From the NCBI GenBank assembly GCA_963740055.1, contig CAVUCL010000005.1:186001-250000 (forward strand): a DNA stretch of 64,000 nucleotides, read 5' to 3'. This DNA comes from WHSW01 sp963740055 (GTDB lineage: Bacteria; Actinomycetota; Thermoleophilia; Solirubrobacterales; 70-9). Each line of letters begins with the position of its first letter. The first letter of the stretch is position 1. Both the position numbers and the translations under genes were made by a program. Below the pieces are notes generated by a model, which made no database searches, had not been told where the DNA came from, and saw nothing but the letters and a program-made list of their open reading frames with translations. This document shows positions 57,825-64,000 of the stretch, piece after piece.

Positions 57825-59596
57825 TCAGGCTACCGAGGTGCCTTCGTCGTCAGGCTCGGGTTCGGGCTCCGGATCCGGAGCCGGCTCGCGCTCCGGCTCA
57901 GGGCGCTCGATCCGCTCCAGCGAAGCCGGCGCGCTGAACGCCGCGGACGAGAGCCGCACCGCCTCGCGGATGTCGCGCAGGGGCTCCGAGCTGCGCACGT
58001 CGGGGACCGCGTCGAAGTTGTGCGGCGGCGGCGGCGAGAGCGCGTACCACTCGAGCGTCGCCGCGGCCCACGGGTCGTGGCCGCGGGCGCGGATCCCGTT
58101 GTTCCAGCTGTAGGCGGCGTTGCCGAGCTCGAGCAGGATCCCGATCACGAACACGAACGCGCTCAGCGAGGCGACCAGGTTGAGCCGGTCGAGGCCGGTG
58201 TCGGCCTCGTACTCGAAGATGTCGACCGGCTGGCCCTCGAGCCCGGCGAAGAACGTCACCAGCACGTAGAGCCCGAGGCCGGCGACGATCGCCACCAGCG
58301 CCGCCTTGCCGAGGCCCTCGCCGAGCAGCCGCCCGCTGAGCTTCGGGAACCAGTAGTGCAGCGCGGCGAAGCCGCCGACCACGCCGCCGCCGACGCAGCA
58401 CCAGCAGCGTGTCGCCCTGCGACGCGGTCGTGTTCGCGACCAGCCAGCCGACCGGGATCACCGAGCTCGCGAGCTCGCCCGCGAGGCCGGTGGCCATGAG
58501 CGAGATCGAGGCGAGCGCGTACCAGGTCGCGGCCCGCAGCTCGAGCGCGCCGCCCCAGATCGTCGCCACCCAGTTGTGGATCAGGAGGCCGATCGGGACC
58601 ACGAGCGCGACCGCGAAGCCCATCGCCATCAGCGTCCAGCCCTCGTTCAGCGGCGCGACGTACATGTTCTGCATCCAGGCGAGCGGGCCGAGGACGCCGA
58701 TGAGCACGAACGAGGTCACCGCGCGCGCGGTGGCTGAAGATCGGCTTGCGCGCGAACGTCGGCAGGATCTCCGAGATCGCTCCGGCGGCGAACAGGAACA
58801 CGATCACGTAGGCGCCGGTGAAGAAGAAGTACGCGAGGTGCTCGTAGAGCAGCGGCGCGCCGCCCTCGCCGGCGTCGAAGAAGACGCCGCCGAAGTGGCG
58901 GTCGATCTCGAGCATCGTCAGCGCCGAGATCATCGCCGGCGCCGTGACCAGCAGCAGGTAGCCGATCACCGTCGCCGCCCACGAGAACAGCGGCAGGCGC
59001 CGCCAGGCGATCCCGGGGGCGCGCATCTGGCGCAGGGTGACGATCAGGTTGATCGCGAAGCAGGTGAAGCCAGCGCAGGCGAGCGCGGTCCCGGCGATCC
59101 AGGCGTCGGCTCCGTTCGAGGGGTTGAAGACCGTGTCGGAGAGCGCCGGCAACCCGATCGTGCCGCTCTCGGGGGCGGTGTAGAGCATGCTCGCGTAGAG
59201 GGTCACGCCGCCGGTGAGATAGAGCCAGTAGGAGAGCTGGTTGAGCCGCGGCAGCGCGACCCCGCGGGCGCCGATCTGCAGCGGGACGATGTGGCCGATG
59301 ACCCCGATCGCGAGCGGGATCACGCCGAGGACGACGAGGCTCACCGGCGCGATCGAGAGCAGCCGGTTGAAGATCTCCGGCTCGATCATCGAGTTCTGGG
59401 GCACGATCAGCTGCAGGCGCATGAGCGCGAACTCGACCGCGGCGAGGGCGATGAAGGTGAGCGCGGTGGCGAGGTAGAGCTGGCCGACGATCTTGTGGTC
59501 GGCGCTCGTCGCCCGCTCGACCCACGGCGGGCGCTCGGCGCTGACGTCGCGGGTGACGACCTCGGGGCGCGGCTGGACCAGGTTCGGCGGGGTCAT
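57825..59596 (-). CDS. Cytochrome oxidase subunit I-like protein lacking all haem and copper ligands (two frameshifts)
   Basis: Homologous to ctaD over its whole length: SADHKIVGQLYL, ALPRLNQLSYWLYL, MRAPGIAWRRLPLFSW, LYEHLAYFFF, SEILPTFARKPIF and LHYWFPKLSGR are all kept. Aligned to the 48942 ctaD, however, every cofactor ligand is replaced: haem His152 by Ala83; CuB His328 by Thr260 and Tyr332 by Val264; His377-His378 by Gln-Asn (WMQNMY); the helix-X His pair (AHIHF) by Asp and Leu (GDTLL). It cannot bind haem a, a3 or CuB in the known way. Two indels (58721-58729 in a GC repeat, and 58395) split the frame, but the replaced residues lie in unambiguous frames. The acidic Pro/Glu tail is unusual. 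Repaired ~590 aa. ATG 59596 overlaps the subunit II-like stop. Confidence 0.9.
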
Positions 59597-60534
59597 GGCG
59601 CGGCCGCCTCCCCGGCGCCGGCGTCCTCGGCCGCCTGGCGCTTCTGCTCCTCGAGCACGATCCCCTGGGCCTCGTCGAGGTCGGCGCCGAGCTGCTCGAC
59701 GTAGTCGAGGTACTCGGGCACGCTCACGACCCGGACCCAGGAGCGCATCACCGGGTAGCCGGTGCCGGAGAAGATCGTCGAGCGGCCGGCGTAGCGGCCG
59801 ACCTCGTCGGCCTTGAACCAGGTCTGGACCACCTCGCCCGGGGAGGCCTGGACCTGACCGCCGAGCGCCGGCACCCACCAGGTGTGGAGGACGTCGGTGG
59901 AGGTGATGTTGAGGACGACGGTGGTGTCGACCGGGACGACCAGCTCGCCGTAGGAGAAGGTGCGCTGCCCCGGCTGCTCGTTGCCCGGGTACTCGAACCG
60001 CCACAGCCACTGCTGCGCGATCGCGTCGATCAGCAGCGGGCTGGTCTGCGCCGGCTCCTCGCCCGAGATCGGCTCCTCGCCGGTCGCCGACTCGGCGCCC
60101 TCGAGCGCCGCCGCCGCGTCCAGGCCGCTGATTCCGACCTGGGCGGTCTCGGCGCCGCCGAGGCCCTCCGGGCCCGAGGGCTCGACCTCGCGCGCGTCGC
60201 CGGTCATCAGCACGCCGTAGACGAAGATCACCAGCGCCAGGGCCGAGAGCGCCGCGACCACCGGTCGCAGGGCGCCGCGCCCGGCGGAGAAGCGTGCCGG
60301 CTCGCGCCCGCGGCGCTCGCGGAAGCGGACCACCGCCGCGATCAGGGCCGCGTTGACGGCGAGCACGAGCACGACCGTGACCACGAACATCACCCAGTAG
60401 GTGGACTCGATCGTCTCCGCGTTCGGGGAGTGGGGCTCGTCGGGGCCAAGCCTGACCGCGAGCGCAGGCGCCGCCGCCCACGCGGGAACGAGCATGGCGG
60501 CGAGGGCGGCGATCGGGAACGTCCGGCGGCGCAA
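59593..60534 (-). CDS. Cytochrome oxidase subunit II-like protein lacking the CuA centre
   Basis: A 313-aa subunit II homologue: signal peptide, two TM helices (VMFVVTVVLVLAVNAALIAAV and VVAALSALALVIFVYGVLM), a Glu/Ala-rich insertion (about residues 110-155), then a cupredoxin domain with AQQWLWRFEYPG, ELVVPVDTTVVLNITSTDVLH and WWVPALGGQVQASPG. The CuA cluster that reads CTELCGLGHSTM in ctaC is here STIFSGTGYPVM: both Cys become Ser and the His becomes Tyr; only Met and the upstream His (VLHTWW) remain. CuA cannot form. TTG start 9 nt after TAGAAT. Translationally coupled to the ligand-free subunit I. Confidence 0.9.
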   Translation of the reverse strand: MRRRTFPIAALAAMLVPAWAAAPALAVRLGPDEPHSPNAETIESTYWVMFVVTVVLVLAVNAALIAAVVRFRERRGREPARFSAGRGALRPVVAALSALALVIFVYGVLMTGDAREVEPSGPEGLGGAETAQVGISGLDAAAALEGAESATGEEPISGEEPAQTSPLLIDAIAQQWLWRFEYPGNEQPGQRTFSYGELVVPVDTTVVLNITSTDVLHTWWVPALGGQVQASPGEVVQTWFKADEVGRYAGRSTIFSGTGYPVMRSWVRVVSVPEYLDYVEQLGADLDEAQGIVLEEQKRQAAEDAGAGEAAAP

Positions 60535-60543
60535 GGCGGCGCC

Positions 60544-60549
60544 ATTCTA
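60544..60549 (-). promoter_or_regulatory. -10 box TAGAAT of the ligand-free oxidase-like operon
   Basis: TAGAAT on the minus strand, 9 nt before the TTG at 60534: same hexamer and spacing as the canonical ctaC promoter. It supports the TTG. Confidence 0.5.
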
Positions 60550-60586
60550 ATCGGGTCAAGGGGCGCGTTCGCTGCTCGCCGGGTCG

Positions 60587-61568
60587 TCAGCCGATCAGGC
60601 CTTGCGCCCGCGCCCACGCGGCGCTGCGCTCGAGGCCCTCGTCGAGCCCGACCCGCGGCGACCAGCCGAGCTCGGAGCGGATCCGCTCGGTCGCGACCGT
60701 GCCGCGACGGTCGACGAAGGTTGCCGAGCGCGAGGTGAACATCGGCGGCCGCCGGCGCAGCGCCGCCCAGCGCTCGGCCGCGGCACCGGCGAGCTCGAGC
60801 AGTGGTCGCGGCAGCCGTCGCGGCCCGCTGCTGCCGGCGATCGCGGCGATCCGCGAGAAGTACTCGCCGAAGCTGACCGGGGTGCCCTCCCAGGCGGTGT
60901 ACGTCGCTCCCGGTTCGCCGCGCTCGGCGGCGAGCGCGAGCGCCTCGACCAGGTCGTCGACGTACACCGGCAGCATCGCGCCGTCGCCGCGGCCGGGCAG
61001 GGTCAGCCCGCCGGCCCGCGCGAGCTCGAGCGGGCGCACGATCCAGGGGACCGAGCCCGGGCCGTAGACGTCGCCCGGGCGGACGACGACCGCGCCGCGG
61101 CGGGCGGCGAGGCGGTCCGACGCCGACTTGGTGTCGATGTAGGGGATCCCGTAGGTGCGCCGGAAGGCGGGCTCGGATTGCTCACCCGGGTCGTCGTAGC
61201 CGAAGACGACGACCGAGCTCACGTGCACGACGCGGTCGACGCCGCAGGCCGCCGCGGCGTCGAGCGGTCGCCGCCGTCCCGCCCACGTTGACGCGGACGA
61301 AGTCCTCCATCGAGCCCCACTCGTGGACGAAGGCGGCGGTGTGCACGACCACGGACGCCCCGGCGAAGGCGCGCTCGAGCGCCGCGGCGTCGGTGACGTC
61401 GGCGATCGCGGGCTCGATCCCATCCGCGGCCAGCGCGGGGGCGGCGGCGGGGACGACGTCGACCCCGATCACCGCCGCGCCCTCGGCGGCGAACCGCCGC
61501 GCCGTGGCGCCGCCGATGAAGCCGCCGGCGCCGGTGACCGCAACGCGCTCTCCGTCGAACCTCCCGAT
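60587..61568 (-). CDS. NAD-dependent epimerase/dehydratase, extended SDR (frameshifted)
   Basis: An atypical/extended SDR acting on a nucleotide sugar or sterol-like substrate. The N-terminal GRFDGERVAVTGAGGFIGG Rossmann motif is in one frame and continues VIGVDVVPAAAPAL, VVVHTAAFVHEW and VRVNVGGT. At about 61265 one extra base shifts the frame, and it resumes LDAAAACGVDRVVHVSSVVVFGYDD. The catalytic Tyr-Lys is in YIDTKSASDRLAARRGAVVVRPGDVYGPG. The C-terminus has LPVYVDDLVEAL and GTVATERIRSELGWSPRVGLDEG. No ATG/GTG/TTG is available in frame. An ATC 6 nt after TAGGGT (61575-61580) is the likeliest first codon, or another base is wrong. Confidence 0.78.
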
Positions 61569-61618
61569 CGGCCAACCCTATGCCCCGAGCGCGGCAACGA
61601 GCGACGAGCGACGAGCCT

Positions 61619-61624
61619 TAGACT
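61619..61624 (+). promoter_or_regulatory. -10 box TAGACT for the 61633 gene
   Basis: TAGACT lies 8 nt before the GTG at 61633, which fixes the start of an ORF that otherwise extends upstream. Confidence 0.42.
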
Positions 61625-61632
61625 CGCGCGCC

Positions 61633-62616
61633 GTGCGCCCACCCGCCTCGCCCATATCGCGGACCGTGATCCGAGTCGCCGCCGGCGCCGTGCTCGCGGG
61701 AGCGTTCGCCGTCCCGCTGCTGCGCCGCCGGCTGCGGATCCCGGCCGCGGCGACGACGGCCGCGGTCGCCGCCGGGCCGCTCGCGCTCGCGGTCGTCTGG
61801 CCGCGCAGCCGCGCTCGCGACGCCGCTCTCTACGCGCTGCAGATGTGGGCGTTCGCGGTCTCCCACGAGCTCCCCTACGACGATCCCGAGGCGCTGCGGC
61901 GCAGGCTTCGGGTCCGCTACCCGATCGCGCTCGACCGGGCGCTCGGCCTCGGCGAGCTGCCGACCACCCGGCTGCAGCGCGCGCTCAGCCGTCCCGGCGA
62001 GGTGACCCTGCTCGATCGGGCGCTCTCGGTGGTGCACTGGGTCTGGTTCTTCGAGCCGCACCTGACGCTGCTCTTCGTCCAGGCGCGCCACGTCGAGCGC
62101 TTCCCCCGCGCGGCGCGCCAGATGGCGGCCACCTACGACATCGGCTGCGCGCTCTACTTCGCCCTCCCGACCGCGCCCCCGTGGTGGGCGTCCGAGCAGG
62201 GACACCTGGAACCGCCGGTCGACCGGATCGCCGCCGAGGTCGCCGCCGAGCACGCCCCGGCCGAGGTCCGGCGGCTGATGGTCGACGTCGGCGAGGCGAC
62301 CTGGGGCCCGGCGTGGGATCGCCTCTACGAGTCGCTCGGCGGCAACCCGTGGGCGGCGATGCCGTCGCTGCACTTCGCCACCTCGGTGATGGCGGCGCTG
62401 CTGCTGGCCGAGATCGGCCCCGTCGCCGGGGCGCTCGGTGCGGGCTATTCCGCCGCGCTCGGGTTCGCGCTCGTCTACCTCGGCGAGCACTACGTCACCG
62501 ACCTCGTCGCCGGGGCCGCGGTGGTCGCGCTCGTGCGCCGCGGCGAGCCGCTCGCGGAGCCGGCCGTGAACGCGGTCAACTCGGTGCTGCAGCGGCTCGA
62601 GCGGCTCGCGGCCTGA
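61633..62616 (+). CDS. PAP2-superfamily (inositolphosphotransferase-like) membrane phosphatase
   Basis: A 327-aa membrane protein. Several TM helices, including VIRVAAGAVLAGAFAVPL, HWVWFFEPHLTLLF and AALLLAEIGPVAGALGA. The PAP2 phosphatase triad is present as NPWAAMPSLHFATSVMAALL (PSxH motif) and YLGEHYVTDLVAG (catalytic His and Asp, HxxxD). It resembles the PAP2_3/Aur1-type group that moves phosphorylated alcohols between lipids. Possible roles are undecaprenyl-PP dephosphorylation or phospholipid head-group transfer; the motifs do not separate these. GTG 61633 is set by promoter spacing. Confidence 0.82.
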   Translation: MRPPASPISRTVIRVAAGAVLAGAFAVPLLRRRLRIPAAATTAAVAAGPLALAVVWPRSRARDAALYALQMWAFAVSHELPYDDPEALRRRLRVRYPIALDRALGLGELPTTRLQRALSRPGEVTLLDRALSVVHWVWFFEPHLTLLFVQARHVERFPRAARQMAATYDIGCALYFALPTAPPWWASEQGHLEPPVDRIAAEVAAEHAPAEVRRLMVDVGEATWGPAWDRLYESLGGNPWAAMPSLHFATSVMAALLLAEIGPVAGALGAGYSAALGFALVYLGEHYVTDLVAGAAVVALVRRGEPLAEPAVNAVNSVLQRLERLAA

Positions 62617-62671
62617 GCTCGGCGGCCACGGCCCCCGATCTCGCCACCGTGTTTGCCAGGATAGGTCGTGG

Positions 62672-63889
62672 ATGTCTCGTTCTCCTCTGAACGATTCGGG
62701 GGATGCGGATCGGCCGGTCTCCGGTCTCGAGCGGCCGACGGCGGAGGCGGAGCCCGAGCTCGCGGACGTACTCGAGGAGGAGGCCGAGGAGCCGCGCTTC
62801 TTCGAGGACCCGAAGCGACTCGCCCAGACCGGGCTCATCGTCGCGCTGGTCGTGGTCGGGATCTACTTCCTGTTTCCGAAGATGGTCGAGGATCGAGGAC
62901 GCGATCGGCAAGATCGGCCGCGCCGACCCGGTCTGGGTCGCGGTCGCGTTCGGCTTCGGCCTGGCGATGTTCTTCGCCTACGTGGCGCTGTTTCGCGGCG
63001 TCGTCGGCGAGCAGGCGCAGCTGCGCTGGAAGCGAGTCCTACGAGATCACCATGGCGGGGCTGGCGGCGACGCGGCTGTTCTCGGCGGGGGGCGCGGGCG
63101 GGATCGTGCTCACCTACTGGGCGCTGCGCAAGGCGGGGATGCCGCGCAAGGAGACCGCGGCGCGGATGGTCGCCTTCCTCGTCCTCCTCTACGCCGTCTA
63201 CATGGTCGCCCTGGTCGTCGACGGGATCCTGCTGCGCACCGGCGTCTTCCCGGGACCGGCGCCCGCCGGGCCTGACCGTCGTCCCGGCGGCGATCGCCGG
63301 CGGGGTGATCATCTTCTTCCTCGCTGATGACGCTTCGTCCCCGGCGACCTCGAGCGCCGCTTCTCGGGCAGCTCGCAGCAGAACCTCTGGGGGCGGACCA
63401 TGCGCCGGCTCGCGACCGTGCCCTCGACCGCCTCGGTCGGCATCCGCGAGGCGCTCGCCTTCGTCCGCGAGCCGTCGCGCGGCGGGCTCGCGCTCGCCGG
63501 CGCGGTCGGCTTCTGGGCGGCGCAACATCGGCATCCTCTGGGCCGCCTTCCAGGCCTTCGACGTCGAGGTCTCGCTCGCGGTCGTCGTCCAGGGCTTCTT
63601 CGTCGGCATGTTCGCCAACCTGCTGCCGCTGCCGGGCGGGGTCGGCGGGGTCGACGCCGGGATGATCGGCGCCTTCGCCCTCTTCGACGTCCACGGCAGC
63701 GATCTTCGCGGCGGTGCTGGTCTACCGGGTGATCGCCTTCTGGCTGCCGATCCCGCCCGGCATCGTCGCCTTCTTCCAGCTGCGGCGGACCGTGCACGGC
63801 TGGGAGGCCGAGGGCAGGGGCAGAGCGCGCCTCGCGAGCGCCCCTCGAGGCCCACGGGAGAGGCCATTACTTCAGAAAGTAAAGTGTGA
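62672..63889 (+). pseudogene. UPF0104/YbhN-like membrane flippase or transferase, multiply frameshifted
   Basis: Pieces in all three frames join into one membrane protein: an acidic cytosolic start (LADVLEEEAEEPRFFEDPKR), TM1 LIVALVVVGIYFLF, WVAVAFGFGLAMFFAYVALF, SYEITMAGLAATRLFSAGGAGG, ETAARMVAFLVLLYAVYMVAL, LTVVPAAIAGGVIIFFL, TVPSTASVGIREALAFV, VVVQGFFVGMFANLLPLPGGVGGVDAG and LVYRVIAFWLPIPPGIVAFFQL. The RLFSAGGAGG and LPLPGGVGGVDAG motifs are those of the UPF0104/lysylphosphatidylglycerol-synthase TM family. At least seven single-base insertions are needed (near 62891, 63033, 63271, 63323, 63337, 63523 and 63701). The most likely stop is TGA 63887-63889. Probably an intact gene with poor sequence quality. 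Confidence 0.72.
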
Positions 63890-63893
63890 TAAC
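63867..63893 (+). promoter_or_regulatory. AT-rich palindrome and -10-like box upstream of trxB
   Basis: TTACTT (63867-63872) and AAGTAA (63877-63882) form a perfect 6-bp inverted repeat around CAGA, followed by TGTGATAAC with a GATAAC -10-like hexamer (63888-63893). A start near 63900 leaves a ~22-nt leader containing GGAGACGAGAG. This AT-rich island stands out from the surrounding GC-rich DNA. It looks like an operator for a redox or Rrf2/MarR-type regulator of trxB, although which regulator is unknown. Confidence 0.5.
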
Positions 63894-63921
63894 TTCAGTC
63901 GTGCGAAGACGGAGACGAGAG

Positions 63922-64000
63922 ATGACCGAAGCGAAGACGGAGAACCTGATCATCCTCGGCGGCGGCCCCGCCGGCTACACGGCCGCGCTCTACGCCGCGC
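63922..64000 (+). CDS. trxB: Thioredoxin reductase, N-terminus only (runs off window)
   Basis: NADPH:thioredoxin reductase. Only MTEAKTENLIILGGGPAGYT and the following AALYAA are in the window: the FAD-binding GGGPAGYTAAxYAAR motif at the extreme N-terminus is diagnostic of the TrxB flavoprotein family. GGAGACGAGAG lies 2-12 nt before the ATG. The rest, including the redox Cys pair, lies beyond base 64000. Confidence 0.85.
   Translation, partial: MTEAKTENLIILGGGPAGYTAALYAA

Noticed and set aside
58256..58730. Programmed frameshifting in the second subunit I gene
   Set aside because: Two separate indels, one inside a (GC)n run, and the many similar breaks nearby fit consensus errors. No slippery heptamer with a stimulatory structure is evident.
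1..64000. Mobile elements, integrases, phage genes or CRISPR arrays
   Set aside because: No transposase, integrase, phage structural or cas-like protein was recognised, and no regularly spaced direct repeats were seen.

Overview
The window is very GC-rich, uses GTG and TTG starts freely, and reads as an actinobacterium of the class Thermoleophilia (Solirubrobacterales-like). The pointers are an aa3-type oxidase cluster with an actinobacterial-style small subunit, a long-type PyrF, GuaB3 beside GuaA, a c-di-AMP leader in front of cell-wall hydrolases, and a secreted protein ending in the 'SFGKVKKNKRKGTAKL' module that I associate with this class. The species cannot be named from sequence alone. 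Many transcription units start with a TANNNT -10 box only 6-9 nt before the start codon, so leaderless mRNAs appear common. About 14 apparent single-base indels, mostly one extra G or C, break otherwise well-conserved genes and cluster at 53.5-63.7 kb. They look like sequence errors rather than biology.

Layout. 1-16.9 kb: an envelope-glycan cluster with glycosyltransferases (GT4, GT2, GT39-like, polyprenyl-phosphate GT2), a hexapeptide acyltransferase, a flippase, two sulfatase-fold enzymes with Thr at the nucleophile position, a fatty-acid desaturase, an FAD oxidoreductase and several SAM methyltransferases. Three of these methyltransferases, plus one near 21 kb, are paralogues with a WYH(S/T)xEL...TPG...DLR signature. 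17.1-21.7 kb: HU, PyrF, a LysM protein, D-Ala-D-Ala carboxypeptidase and a PfkB sugar kinase. 21.7-27.7 kb: a hairpin/terminator leader, guaB3-guaA, then a methyltransferase, a GT2 and a second flippase. 27.7-29.9 kb: tandem M23-type proteins behind a c-di-AMP (ydaO-type) riboswitch.

30-42 kb: housekeeping genes rplM-rpsI, glmM-glmS, a DUF3352-like lipoprotein, acpS, NAD(P)HX repair, alr, a CCA-type nucleotidyltransferase, a HIT protein, an enoyl-CoA hydratase and a stand-alone infA. 42.4-45 kb: a DrrA/B-type ABC exporter. 45-48 kb: secreted or unknown proteins and a GT4. 48.1-52.4 kb: a canonical cytochrome c oxidase operon (ctaC, ctaD, a Usp-like gene, ctaE). 53.5-55.7 kb: a membrane-anchored Usp-like protein, a dihaem cytochrome c lipoprotein, a CBS protein and small membrane proteins.

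55.7-60.5 kb (minus strand) is the most unusual region. It encodes a second subunit II / subunit I pair, then ctaA and ctaB. This second pair keeps the fold and conserved loops of cytochrome oxidase but has lost both Cys and the C-terminal His of CuA, all CuB His ligands, the cross-linked Tyr and all haem-ligating His. It appears to be a cofactor-free oxidase-like complex encoded with the haem O/A synthases. 60.6-64 kb: an epimerase, a PAP2-type phosphatase, a heavily frameshifted UPF0104-like membrane protein, and the start of trxB behind an AT-rich palindrome.
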